Below, piece after piece: positions 31,314 to 40,290 of a stretch of 64,000 nt of DNA (within the stretch, counting starts at the first letter, position 1; each line of letters starts with the position of its first letter). Position numbers and translations under genes: made by a program. Origin of the DNA: Candidatus Lindowbacteria bacterium RIFCSPLOWO2_12_FULL_62_27 (lineage in GTDB: Bacteria > Lindowbacteria > 2-12-FULL-62-27); contig MFPR01000040.1 in the NCBI GenBank assembly GCA_001784175.1, positions 1-64,000 on the forward strand, given 5' to 3'. The notes under the pieces are model-generated. The model saw nothing but the letters and a program-made list of their open reading frames with translations, was not told the origin of the DNA and ran no database searches.

Positions 31314-34300
31314 TCATGGCTGGTCCATATACTGGAGAAATGCCGTGCGGTTTTTCTGGTCTTCACTCGGCAGCGCCCGGATGAAAATCACGCCTGCCGT
31401 CGTCGGCGCCTGCGGCGACGTCGCCACAATGAAGTAATTGTCGTCCGCGGCCGTCGGCCACACCGTGATCGTCGCCTTGCCGAACGCGTTGCTCACCGCC
31501 GACTTGCTCATCACGCCCGGCGCGTCGATCCCGCCGGCCTCCGCGCGCAGCGTGAAATCGACCGGCTGGCCGGACCATGGCTGACCCTCCATGTCCCACA
31601 ACTTTACGGTCACGGTCACCGGCTGGCCCGCCACCACCGCCATGGAACGCTTGCCCTCCACCGTCAACACCGGATCCAGCGACGCGCCGCGTTTGATGAT
31701 CCGGTCCGACGCCTGCCACGCTTCGTGGCCCGCCTGGTCCACCGTCGCGATGTTTACGTAATAGTGGCCGCTCGCGCTCACGGAAAACGTCTGGTTGCTC
31801 GCGCTGATGTTGCCAAGAATGGATTTATTGTATTTGTCCAGATACGTCCACGTCCCCGAGGTGCTGGGCCGGTACCGAATTCGATAAGTGCTGAAATCCG
31901 ACATGCTCGCGGGGCTCCACACCGCCGTCAACGACGGGCCGTTGTCGATCACGTTCACGCCTGCAAGCGGCGCCGGCGGGGTCGCGTCGATCTTGAACTT
32001 GAAGTCCACTCCGTTGTTGTCGAACTTGATCCCGTCCGCCCACAACGCATACTGAACCACGGCGCCGTCCGCGATCAGGGCGTCGCTCGCGCCCGCAATC
32101 ACGCCGTCGTAGACCAGCGGGTTCCACGGACGCGCCGTCATCGCAACCGCACGGCTCTGGCCCTCGCCCGCGGCGCCGCCGACGTTCCATTTCAGCGCTA
32201 CCGTCGTCACGTCCATCGGCGACGACGTGAACTCGAACGTCACCGTGATGTCCGCCTTCATCAGCCACTCCGTGCCGTCCAGCGCGTGCGCCACGTTCAC
32301 GCCGTCCGTCGCCGGGTCCGTGAACGGCACCGCGTTGATCGTCGCCACTCGGAACGTGTCCGACACCGCCGTCTGGTTGCCCACGCCGTCCACCCACATG
32401 ATCGCCATCGTGTAGGTCTCGTTCGCCGTCAGATTCTGGACCGCCGTGCCGCTCGCGCGGATGTCCTTCAATATCGGCGCCTTCGCCGGGCCCCACACGT
32501 TCGCCGTCGCGGCGCTTACCGTGTCTCCCTTCTGATAGAGGATGCGGTACTCCACAAAATCCGAAACAGCCGACGAAACCGGCGCCCACGTCACCGCCAC
32601 CGAGGTGTTCCGGTTCGGGCCCACGTCAAAATAACCGCCGAATTTGAACTGCGTTACCGTGTCGCCCGCCACGCCGTCCACCTTGTACGAAAAGGTCGCG
32701 GCGCCGTTGCGGATCACGCCGGCGTCGGTGTTGAATACGAAAAAGACCGTCGAGTCGTTCGACAGCGACGGCAGCGTGCACGAATACTGGTTCGACGCGA
32801 CCGCCGTCATGGTCACGGTCGAGTCTGAACTGCCGCCCGGGCCGTCTGCCGGCGCCGCCGAAATTGTGTTCCAGTACAGCACCGGGTTCGCCACGCTCCG
32901 GTCAAACGTCACCGAGATTGTGTGCACCGCCTGCCGAAGACGCGCCGCGCCGGAGAAAATGTCGATGGTGTTCGCGCCGTCCGCCGCCGTTACGTAGTTC
33001 GCCTTCACCGGCGCCACCGTCGTCTCCGATACGGTGTCCGACAGGCCCGAGATGTTTCCGAGCAGGTCCACCGCCGCCACGCGCAGGTTGTAATAAAGAT
33101 TGGCGCCGAGCCCCGCAAGTTGCGTGGCGTTGGCCCCGACGTTGGACAGGCCCGGGTCCTGGGAGTTGGACCAGGACTTGGAGGACACCGTGACGGCGCC
33201 TGTGTCGTAGAATACCGCGTAATTGGAAAAATCGCCCGGGTTCGCAATCGGCGTCCACGCCAGCTTGAAGCCGTTCAGCGTCTTGTCGAGGATCCGCACG
33301 CCTGTCGGCGTGTCGGGGCCTACGATGTCCACGGAAAACCGGTAGGGCAGGCCGCCCCGCGTCATCAGAATCTCGTCCTGCGCGTCGGGATTGGTCGGAT
33401 CGTTTTCGGAGGATAAAATGAAACGTATTTCTTTGAGATGCTTCGCCTCCGGGATCGCCACGTCCGTGTCCACGGCCTTCGATCCGGCCGGTATCGAGAT
33501 CGACACGGCGGCGTCCGTCGCCACACCCGCCGACCGGCCGTCCGGCGTATTGTCGGTGTCGTACCAGAATTTCAACCCGCCGCTCACCGCCGGAATCTGC
33601 GTCAGCGTCAGCTTCAGCCGGTAAGGACCGGTCTTCAGTTTGTCCAGGCCCGACAGGTCCGTCGCCGTCCGTACCGTTGTGAGATTGGTCGTGTCGCTGA
33701 TCGAAACGCCCGAATGCGACAGGAACTGGTTGAGACCGCCCGGCGTCGTGTCCGTCACCACCGACCAGTCCGTCCGGGCGTTCACGTCCGACAGCTTCGA
33801 GCCGCTCACGTCCCGCTTGCGCGCGATCGAGGGCGTACGCTGGTAGGCCACCGTCGTGAAGGCGCGCACGGCGCCCGCTGAATCCGTCCCGGCCCAGTGC
33901 GTCGGTGTCAGCGCTGCCAGGTCCGTCGCGTTGATGTTGTCCAGCTTCGTGCCGCGATACACGACCGCGTCGATCGTGTCGCCCGCCGCCGACAAGAGCG
34001 CCACCTCGTCCGTCGCCGGCTCCAGGATCGGGCCGGCGACGTACAGGTCCCGGATGCCGTTGCCGTTCGCGTCGCCCGCCGCGTCCGTCTCGTCCGCGCC
34101 CGCCGTCAGCCACACCACGACGCGGGCGCCTTTTTGCAGCGTCACCGCCGACCCCGCCAGCGTCACCGGCGCAACGTCCAGATCGGTGATCTGAAAGGCC
34201 GAAATGTCGACCGGGCCGGTCACCGCCTCAAGCTCGATGAATTCCGGGCTCTCATTGATTCCCAATTCCGTGATCAACACCGAACCCCGCACGCCCGTCG

Positions 34301-37300
34301 TGCCTACGACTTGATTCGACAGCGGTCCCACGTTCCCGAGTCCGTCCACGCCTGCGATCCGCATCTTGTAGCTCGTGTTCGGCGCCATCTCCGTGATCGT
34401 CGTGATGTACGTCGACGCGAAATACAGCGCCAGATCGTCGTTCCGGTCCCACGTCAGGGAGGAGGAGGTCACGGTGTCGGTCGCGTAATAGATGACGTAG
34501 CCGGAAAAATTCTTCTGCATCCCCAGCGGGTTCCAGGTCAGCGTGAAACCCGTGCCCAGCGTGTCCGTGATCTGCAGGTTCGTCGGCGCCACCGTGATGC
34601 CCTCCACCACCTTGAAGAGATACGGAACGCCCGTATTATTGATGACCTGGCCGGAAATCACAAACACGAATTTAATCAGCGCGCCGTCCTGAATCTCACC
34701 GTCCGTGCCCGGAATCACCGCCTGCCACTGCGCGCCTGAGCCCGCCGCGAATACCTGCCGGTCCTGGCTGTTGATGCCGCCCGGGCCGTCCGGATTGTCC
34801 CCCACGTCGAACCAGATCTGAACGTTCGACGCGCTCGCCGGAACCTTGTCCAGCGTGAACGACACTGTGATCGCGTTGTCGGTCAGTGTGCCTGATCCGT
34901 CGAATTGCGTGATCTGCAGAATCCCGTCCGATGCGTTGCTCACGCTCACCAGCGTGCCGGTCTGCGTCGCGCCCGAAACCTGCGACGACAGCCCGCTGAC
35001 GTTTCCCAGCACATCCCGCGCCTGAATCGCGAAATAGTACGTCGTCGACAGCGTCAGCCCCGTGATCTGCGCGCTCGTCTGCGTCCGGCTGGACACCGTC
35101 AGGCTCGGCGACGCCGTCGTCACCGGACTTGAAGCCGAATAAAAAATATCGTACTGGAGAAAATCCGTGTCCGGAATCGCCGTCCAGCCTACCGTGATGT
35201 CGCTGTAACTCGTCGTCTGAACCGCAAAGCCGCCCGGTAGCGTCACGGAATCGTCGATCGTGTATCTGTAGTAACTGCCGCCCTTCGTGTCCAGAATGTT
35301 GTCGATCTGCACCAGAAACCGCACCTCGCGGCCGTTCGAGATGTTCGCGTCCGTCGAACCCGGAATGATCGCCGAATAATTGACCCCGCCGCCCGAACTC
35401 GTCACCTGCTGGTCCGCGCCCGATCCCCCCGGACCGTCCGGGTTCGCGTCCACGGCGTACCAGATCGACGTGCCGGTGTTCGGCGCTGTCTGCACCGCGT
35501 AGGTCACCGTGTGGTTGGTCTGCAGAAGTTTCTCCCCCCCGGTCAAAAGCGTCGCCGCGTTGTTGTTCGCGTCCGTCACCGAAATCGACGTCACCCCGTT
35601 CGACCCCGGCGCCGGCGGGGGCGCGGGCGCCGCCACCAGCGTCACGAAGCCCGCGCTCAGGCCGCTGATTGTGGCGTTGTTGTTGTCCGTCGTCGATACG
35701 AAAATCGTAGCGCTTGGGCCCGTGTTCGGCGAGTTCGTCACCGCGATCGTGAATACCAGCGTCTCTCCCGCGTCGATGTAGGCCGGCACCGAGGCCGTCG
35801 TGTAGGTCAATATGTTGCCGCTCTTGCTCACCGACCAGTTCGCCGGCGCCGCCTGCGCCGCGCTCGCCGTCTCGCTGCTCACCGACGAGCCCAAATCCAC
35901 CACCACGGTCGTGATCGGCCGCGCGCCCGCGATGTCGTTGCCGACCGACAGCGCCAGCGAGGACGGCGTGTTGACGACGTCCGCCGGAACCGGCGTGTCA
36001 AACACCACGCTCGCGGCGGGCTTCGCGCCCGGCAGCGCCGGCAGGCTCTGGGCCGTCACCACCGACAGCGGGCCTTCGTTGCCGTGCTTGTCCACCGCCA
36101 CCACCGCGATGTAGTAGGTGATGTTGTCCTGAAGCTGGTCCCCGGCGTTGACGGTCGAGATCGTCGTCGTCACAACCGCGCCCGCCGTCTGGTTCTTCAC
36201 CTGCGCCTCCGGATACATCCACGGGTCCTCGTCCGTCTGGCCGTCCGCGTCGTCGTTGTTCGACGTGAGACTCCCCGACCCGCTCGCGAATCCGTCCGCA
36301 TCGCCCACGGGGTCCTCATCCAGATAACCGTCCGCGTCGTTGTCCAGACCGTCCCCGATGTCTCGCTGGGTCGAAATCGCCGACGTCGACACAAAAATAA
36401 AATACCGGGATAGATCCGTATTGTTCGGCGCCGTCCAGCTTACCGATATCTGGTTCGACGCGCCTGAAACGTCCGTCGCCGTCAAGCCCGTTACCGCGCC
36501 CGGCGCCGTGTTGTCGAAACTGTCCGGCTGGCCGACGCTCTCGCTCGCCGGAAGCGCCATCGACCGCCGGTATTCCAGGGTGAATCTGCGGGCCAGACGG
36601 AAATCATAAACCACCAGGAAGTTCTCCACGTTCGCGCTGCCACTGGTGCTCCGCATCGACGCATAGGTGTGGTTTGCCGACCCGAAGGCGACTTTGTCCA
36701 TGTCGAAAATCATGACCTTGTGGTGGCCCTGGGCCGTAGTGAACGCGCCCCAGTCCCGGCAGGTGTGGCTCGATTGCAGGGAAGGGAGGTTCGCGAAATT
36801 GTCCACGTCCAACCAGCCCTCCACCAGCTTCGAGCCGGCCGCCGAGTTCAGCGCGTTGGCCAGCTCCGAGCTCATTCCGAACTGGTTGATCATGTAAAAA
36901 ACCGATTCGTTGCTGTTCGAAATGTGGTACATAATCACGTCCTTGAGCGCGCTGTTCGACGAATACGGCGACAGGTTGATGTTCCCGTTGTCGTCCGGAG
37001 CGAAAAACAGTTCGATCCGGTCGCCGTTCGGCGCCGTGAACAGGTTCTGGGGGGATTTCGTGTTTTCAACAAAGGCGCCGTTCACGAACTGGTCGTCCAG
37101 CTCCGTCAGATACGCCTGGGCAATCGACGGAATCCGGATGATCACCATGTTGTTCGGCTGCTCCGAATAGGCCCCGGCCGTCAAATTCATCGACCCCGTC
37201 ATCACCATCTTGGCGCCGATCGTGATGACCTTGTTGTGCGTGTTGGAGGAACTGGAGGGCGAGGCGATCATCGGAATTTGAGAACTTTTCGTTGCGTTGA

Positions 37301-37751
37301 TGTCTGTCAGATCGTCCCCGTCCGCAATGACCCGGATCGGCGCCGCGCCCGATTGGCCCGACCGGGTCGAAAATATGTTGTTGATGCCCCACGTCCCGTT
37401 AATGATGTCGTTCGTTCCCGACCCCCAGGAAAACGATGCGACGTAGATCGTGTCGGAATTCTGGGCCGAATACGCAAATTGCGATAGGTACCGCTCCATG
37501 TTGGAGCTGGTGGAAAAACTCGTCCCATTCCCGTTCGAGAATACCGCCCACCACCACGGCGCCCCCCACGCGCCGGACACACCCACTCCCAGGACCAAAA
37601 ACAAGCCCAGACAGACCGCCGCCATCCTCTGTCCGGGCCTCCTCTGCGCGGTTCGGGTTCGTATGATTTCTAAGCTACCCCGCACTCCGTATGCGTTGCA
37701 ACGCCCACTGCCGTCTTCACTTTTTACCTTCCAAAGAACGTCGTTATCCAT
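31314..37751 (-). CDS. Secreted phospholipase D-like protein with FN3, lamin-tail-like and Big_1-like modules
   Basis: A 2,145-codon gene. A hydrophobic stretch at residues 43-63 (MAAVCLGLFLVLGVGVSGAW, then A-P-W-W-W) is a Sec signal. The printed ATG gives a 42-residue leader, and Met43 (37625) lies after an AGAGGAGG, so the start is uncertain. Residues about 60-400 form a PLD-like domain. The first motif is HNKVITIG...GSMN (around residue 172), with Gly where HKD has Asp. The second is HHKVMIFD...GSANHT (around 342) and is intact. Then come many FN3-like modules alternating with DGPGG-containing modules, and a lamin-tail-like domain (about 1154-1280, VLITELGINESPEFIELEA). The last 130 or so residues resemble an invasin/Big_1 domain (VEGKRSMAVVAGQPVTVTVK). 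Known PLD families cut or transfer phosphodiesters, but substrate and activity here are unknown. It heads a likely operon with the giant gene. Confidence 0.88.
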   Translation of the reverse strand: MDNDVLWKVKSEDGSGRCNAYGVRGSLEIIRTRTAQRRPGQRMAAVCLGLFLVLGVGVSGAWGAPWWWAVFSNGNGTSFSTSSNMERYLSQFAYSAQNSDTIYVASFSWGSGTNDIINGTWGINNIFSTRSGQSGAAPIRVIADGDDLTDINATKSSQIPMIASPSSSSNTHNKVITIGAKMVMTGSMNLTAGAYSEQPNNMVIIRIPSIAQAYLTELDDQFVNGAFVENTKSPQNLFTAPNGDRIELFFAPDDNGNINLSPYSSNSALKDVIMYHISNSNESVFYMINQFGMSSELANALNSAAGSKLVEGWLDVDNFANLPSLQSSHTCRDWGAFTTAQGHHKVMIFDMDKVAFGSANHTYASMRSTSGSANVENFLVVYDFRLARRFTLEYRRSMALPASESVGQPDSFDNTAPGAVTGLTATDVSGASNQISVSWTAPNNTDLSRYFIFVSTSAISTQRDIGDGLDNDADGYLDEDPVGDADGFASGSGSLTSNNDDADGQTDEDPWMYPEAQVKNQTAGAVVTTTISTVNAGDQLQDNITYYIAVVAVDKHGNEGPLSVVTAQSLPALPGAKPAASVVFDTPVPADVVNTPSSLALSVGNDIAGARPITTVVVDLGSSVSSETASAAQAAPANWSVSKSGNILTYTTASVPAYIDAGETLVFTIAVTNSPNTGPSATIFVSTTDNNNATISGLSAGFVTLVAAPAPPPAPGSNGVTSISVTDANNNAATLLTGGEKLLQTNHTVTYAVQTAPNTGTSIWYAVDANPDGPGGSGADQQVTSSGGGVNYSAIIPGSTDANISNGREVRFLVQIDNILDTKGGSYYRYTIDDSVTLPGGFAVQTTSYSDITVGWTAIPDTDFLQYDIFYSASSPVTTASPSLTVSSRTQTSAQITGLTLSTTYYFAIQARDVLGNVSGLSSQVSGATQTGTLVSVSNASDGILQITQFDGSGTLTDNAITVSFTLDKVPASASNVQIWFDVGDNPDGPGGINSQDRQVFAAGSGAQWQAVIPGTDGEIQDGALIKFVFVISGQVINNTGVPYLFKVVEGITVAPTNLQITDTLGTGFTLTWNPLGMQKNFSGYVIYYATDTVTSSSLTWDRNDDLALYFASTYITTITEMAPNTSYKMRIAGVDGLGNVGPLSNQVVGTTGVRGSVLITELGINESPEFIELEAVTGPVDISAFQITDLDVAPVTLAGSAVTLQKGARVVVWLTAGADETDAAGDANGNGIRDLYVAGPILEPATDEVALLSAAGDTIDAVVYRGTKLDNINATDLAALTPTHWAGTDSAGAVRAFTTVAYQRTPSIARKRDVSGSKLSDVNARTDWSVVTDTTPGGLNQFLSHSGVSISDTTNLTTVRTATDLSGLDKLKTGPYRLKLTLTQIPAVSGGLKFWYDTDNTPDGRSAGVATDAAVSISIPAGSKAVDTDVAIPEAKHLKEIRFILSSENDPTNPDAQDEILMTRGGLPYRFSVDIVGPDTPTGVRILDKTLNGFKLAWTPIANPGDFSNYAVFYDTGAVTVSSKSWSNSQDPGLSNVGANATQLAGLGANLYYNLRVAAVDLLGNISGLSDTVSETTVAPVKANYVTAADGANTIDIFSGAARLRQAVHTISVTFDRSVANPVLYWNTISAAPADGPGGSSDSTVTMTAVASNQYSCTLPSLSNDSTVFFVFNTDAGVIRNGAATFSYKVDGVAGDTVTQFKFGGYFDVGPNRNTSVAVTWAPVSSAVSDFVEYRILYQKGDTVSAATANVWGPAKAPILKDIRASGTAVQNLTANETYTMAIMWVDGVGNQTAVSDTFRVATINAVPFTDPATDGVNVAHALDGTEWLMKADITVTFEFTSSPMDVTTVALKWNVGGAAGEGQSRAVAMTARPWNPLVYDGVIAGASDALIADGAVVQYALWADGIKFDNNGVDFKFKIDATPPAPLAGVNVIDNGPSLTAVWSPASMSDFSTYRIRYRPSTSGTWTYLDKYNKSILGNISASNQTFSVSASGHYYVNIATVDQAGHEAWQASDRIIKRGASLDPVLTVEGKRSMAVVAGQPVTVTVKLWDMEGQPWSGQPVDFTLRAEAGGIDAPGVMSKSAVSNAFGKATITVWPTAADDNYFIVATSPQAPTTAGVIFIRALPSEDQKNRTAFLQYMDQP

Positions 37752-37801
37752 GAGACGAGATTATGTAGCGCCCAGAACAAGATACCACGGCCCCCAATTA
37801 T

Positions 37802-37831
37802 ATTATAATAATGTATATTTATATTAAGCAA
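37802..37831 (-). promoter_or_regulatory. Sigma70-like promoter, PLD-like/giant gene operon
   Basis: On the minus strand TTGCTT (37831-37826) and a perfect TATAAT (37807-37802) are separated by 18 bp within very AT-rich DNA. This predicts a start of transcription near 37795, 44 nt before the ATG at 37751 or about 170 nt before Met43. It is the strongest promoter match seen upstream of this gene pair. Confidence 0.6.
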
Positions 37832-37881
37832 TTTTAGGACCACTGGCGGGAATTGCGCTATTCAAAAAGGGATTTTTAGTG

Positions 37882-37896
37882 ACTTTAAGTTAAAGT
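37882..37896. promoter_or_regulatory. Perfect 15-bp palindrome, possible operator
   Basis: ACTTTAA-G-TTAAAGT is an uninterrupted inverted repeat around a central G. It lies about 50 bp upstream of the predicted -35 of the PLD-like gene, a position suited to a dimeric activator or repressor. AT-rich DNA gives some palindromes by chance, so confidence is modest. Confidence 0.35.
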
Positions 37897-38129
37897 TGGT
37901 GGGTTGTTATATTTGAATTGTCAATAGGTTATATGTGAAGTACATCCAGCCTGTTTAATGCAGTGAAATTTTTGGTTATCGATGTGAGCGCCATCACTGA
38001 TTGCCACTGTATGCCAGTTTACTCAACATTACGCTTTCTATGTTGTTGTTTTTTCCACCATAGTGTTATGGTTTTCTATATATCTTTCCGTATTGTCTGT
38101 ATGTATTTTTACTGCACTTTCTCTCCTAC

Positions 38130-38840
38130 CTACAGCCCCGATTCCCTCTTCACCGCCTTCTCCACCATCTCCCTCACTCCTTTGTCGACCGCGAACACCA
38201 AATCCTCGTACTCGTCGCCCTTCTTCACGCTCGGCCACGCCATCCATATCCCATCCTTCCCATCAATCAGCTTGCATCCCTTGATCGTCACCGCATTGTT
38301 CAGCGTCACATCCGCAAATCCCTTCACTTTGCTGTGCCCATCCAGCTCCTTCCACCTGACTTCCGTCACCTTCAACGACCCAGGCTCCGCTCTCCCCTTC
38401 GCCCTCCCGTCTTTTATCGCATCCTTGATCTGCTTGGCTATGCTCTTATCCTCTAGAAACACAATATTATACTCCCTGCCGCCCTTCCCCGGACTCTTCG
38501 GAAAAAACAATAGCTCTCTTCCATCCTCCTCTCGTATCTCCAAGCCCTTGAAAACAATAGCCCTGTTTAGCGTTGCCGAATATTTGCCGCCCTTTTCCTT
38601 ACGAACCTCCGTAACCGCCAACTCACTCACCGGCTCATCCGATTTCGACTCCTTGCCCGCCGGCTCCCCCGCTTCCTCCTTGGCCTCCGGCTCTGCCGCC
38701 GGCTCCTCCGCAACGATTGTTTCTTTCTTGGCTGCCTGTTCTGTTTTACCGCAGGAAACCACAAACGGGACCAGACCGAAAGTTATTACAGTTATCGCTA
38801 CGACTGGTGAAAATTTCTTCAGCACGGAAAATTTTTTCAA
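38130..38840 (-). CDS. Lipoprotein with two tandem SpoVG-like domains
   Basis: A TTG start at 38840 is chosen because a perfect AAAAGGAGGT lies 7-8 nt upstream. An upstream in-frame ATG at 38933 lacks such a site and would bury the signal peptide. The 236-residue product has a lipoprotein signal (LKKFSVLKKFSPVVAITVIT...LVPFVVSC, Cys30), then an acidic Glu/Ala/Lys-rich linker (31-70). Two SpoVG-like units follow: residues 73-145 (ELAVTEVR...IVFKGLEIREEDGRELLFFPKS) and 155-232 (LKVTEVRW...VTLNNAVTIKGCKLIDGKDG, then IWMAWPS). The second matches the SpoVG pattern of V-T-D-V-R, a beta hairpin and G-x-x-I/F-x-A-M/W-P-S. SpoVG proteins are normally cytoplasmic nucleic-acid binders of about 90-100 residues, so an exported, lipid-anchored duplicate is unusual. 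Function unknown. Confidence 0.8.
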   Translation of the reverse strand: MKKFSVLKKFSPVVAITVITFGLVPFVVSCGKTEQAAKKETIVAEEPAAEPEAKEEAGEPAGKESKSDEPVSELAVTEVRKEKGGKYSATLNRAIVFKGLEIREEDGRELLFFPKSPGKGGREYNIVFLEDKSIAKQIKDAIKDGRAKGRAEPGSLKVTEVRWKELDGHSKVKGFADVTLNNAVTIKGCKLIDGKDGIWMAWPSVKKGDEYEDLVFAVDKGVREMVEKAVKRESGL

Positions 38841-38847
38841 GGGACGG

Positions 38848-38857
38848 ACCTCCTTTT
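38848..38857 (-). promoter_or_regulatory. Ribosome-binding site deciding a TTG start
   Basis: AAAAGGAGGT on the minus strand is a full anti-Shine-Dalgarno match placed 7 nt before the TTG at 38840. It is the reason for preferring that start over the ATG at 38933. Confidence 0.75.
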
Positions 38858-38880
38858 GTTGTATAATGGTACAGACCCCG

Positions 38881-38909
38881 ATTCTGATTCTTCTCCCTAA
38901 TAATGTCAA
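38881..38909 (-). promoter_or_regulatory. Sigma70-like promoter of the SpoVG-like lipoprotein gene
   Basis: On the minus strand a perfect TTGACA (38909-38904) is followed after 17 bp by CAGAAT (38886-38881). The predicted transcript start is about 35 nt upstream of the TTG start codon, leaving room for the Shine-Dalgarno at 38857-38848. The -10 is only a partial match. Confidence 0.5.
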
Positions 38910-38944
38910 GCTCTTTCGATTAAGAAATTCCATATACCTTTCCC

Positions 38945-38973
38945 TTGTTTCCAGCCCGCTTTTTGCATATAAT
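38945..38973 (+). promoter_or_regulatory. Sigma70-like promoter with nearly leaderless start
   Basis: TTGTTT (38945-38950) and a perfect TATAAT (38968-38973) are separated by 17 bp. Transcription would begin near 38980, only a few nucleotides before the ATG at 38984, so the mRNA would be almost leaderless if this promoter is real. It is divergent from the lipoprotein promoter at 38881-38909. Confidence 0.45.
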
Positions 38974-38983
38974 CCCAGTATCT

Positions 38984-40285
38984 ATGAACGATCGAACAGG
39001 AATCAGGATCGCGATTGCGTTTGTGGCGCTCGCCTCATGTCTCTTGCCTTGCGCCTACGCCGCGGCCGACAACACCAACATGGACATCCTGCATTTTGCC
39101 ACGCGGCTGCAGCGGTTCGATGAACTCGTGTTCAAACTCGAGCCCGGCGACAACAAACAGGCGCGCCTCATTCTCAAGGGTCTCGATGTCCTTTCCGGCG
39201 AGATCGCCGATTACAGGATTCGCAACAAGGTCAGCGCCGACCCCACGCTCGAATCCATTTCCCAGCGCATCAACAAACTCCGGCAGGACATTCTCAGAAT
39301 CGAGTCGGCCACGCCCGAAGAGGTCGAGAACGCTACGGCGCGCCAGGTCGAAGTCCTCAAAACGGTGTCATGGGACGTCGGGAATCTCGAAGACAAAGTT
39401 GCCCGGCTCGCCGGCGCCGGATACCGGCAGGAGGAAAAAACACGGATCCTTTCCGGTAAGACCCTCCCGGCCGTGGCGGAGGACATCGGCAAACATATGG
39501 AATTGATCGCGGACGGCCTGGCCCGCGTTTCCGAAGGCAACGCCATGATGTCCCAGATCCAGGAACGGCTCCTCGCCAATCCCGGCATCTACGGGTTCGA
39601 CGCCAAGCTCATCGACCGCCTCAACACCGACCGCCGGTCCCTCGACGACCTTCAGGCGATCCTGTCCCAGCGCCAGCATGAGTACACGTCCGTTCGGTCC
39701 GCCATCGAGGAACTGACATCGATTGATGACGAAATCCAGCTCTACCCCGCCAACTACGCACAGGCCATCGCCGATTTCCGCTCGCATCTCTATCTTTCCA
39801 GCCCCGAAGCCTTCTCGGCCGAAATGCGCCATGCGCATGGTAAACTTCAGCAGGCGGAAAAGATGATCGAAGAAGGCCGCCGGACCGAAGCCACCGTCCT
39901 TTTGGTCGAGTCCCGGGAGGCCTACGACAAATGGGCGCCGACGTACCAGAGAGCGGAGGAACTTTACCTCAATGCCAAGGGCGAGCATGACCGCACCGAC
40001 GCCTTGGGCGCCCGGCGCACGGCCCTCTACGCGTTCCTCTTCCAGACCCTCGCCGGCACCCTCCGCGACCCCTCGGCCCTCGAGCAGTCCGAATCCAAAG
40101 GCATGCGCAAATACCTCCGGGCGGTCGAGCCTCTCCACGACGATTTTGCGTTCCTCGTGGACCGCTACCAGACCGTCGCCGAAACCTGGGCCTACGTAGG
40201 AGGCGCCGGCCTCAAACAGCGCCTCCAGGCGCTCCTCCTCGACGCCCCGGCGGGCCTCGGTAAAACGCGCGTCGTCCAGAAATAA
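38984..40285 (+). CDS. Exported helical protein of unknown function
   Basis: The ATG at 38984 gives 433 residues starting MNDRTGIRIAIAFVALASC, a classical Sec signal peptide with likely cleavage after AYA. An upstream in-frame TTG at 38945 coincides with a predicted -35 element and would misplace the signal. The mature part is almost all predicted amphipathic helix with heptad-like runs (LTSIDDEIQL, MRHAHGKLQQAEKMIEEG, LESISQRINKLRQDILRIES), suggesting a coiled-coil bundle acting in the periplasm. There is no lipobox, membrane segment or catalytic motif. It ends 5 nt before a CRP-type site that probably belongs to the next gene. I do not recognise the family. Confidence 0.8.
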   Translation: MNDRTGIRIAIAFVALASCLLPCAYAAADNTNMDILHFATRLQRFDELVFKLEPGDNKQARLILKGLDVLSGEIADYRIRNKVSADPTLESISQRINKLRQDILRIESATPEEVENATARQVEVLKTVSWDVGNLEDKVARLAGAGYRQEEKTRILSGKTLPAVAEDIGKHMELIADGLARVSEGNAMMSQIQERLLANPGIYGFDAKLIDRLNTDRRSLDDLQAILSQRQHEYTSVRSAIEELTSIDDEIQLYPANYAQAIADFRSHLYLSSPEAFSAEMRHAHGKLQQAEKMIEEGRRTEATVLLVESREAYDKWAPTYQRAEELYLNAKGEHDRTDALGARRTALYAFLFQTLAGTLRDPSALEQSESKGMRKYLRAVEPLHDDFAFLVDRYQTVAETWAYVGGAGLKQRLQALLLDAPAGLGKTRVVQK

Positions 40286-40290
40286 AGGAA

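Larger units (their letters stand above)
37752..38129. other. AT-rich intergenic island without a supported gene
   Basis: About 378 bp, markedly richer in A+T than the rest of the window, between the 5' end of the PLD-like gene and the 3' end of the SpoVG-like lipoprotein gene. Short open frames here have no ribosome-binding site or recognisable product. It holds the promoter at 37802-37831, the palindrome at 37882-37896, and a small hairpin CCATA-GTGT-TATGG followed by TTTTC on the plus strand near 38060, too weak to call a terminator. Confidence 0.6.

Noticed and set aside
25717-32828. Plus-strand open frames of about 500 codons at 25717-27231 and 31278-32828
   Set aside because: Same Arg/His/Val-rich composition, antisense to coherent coding sequence of the giant and PLD-like genes.
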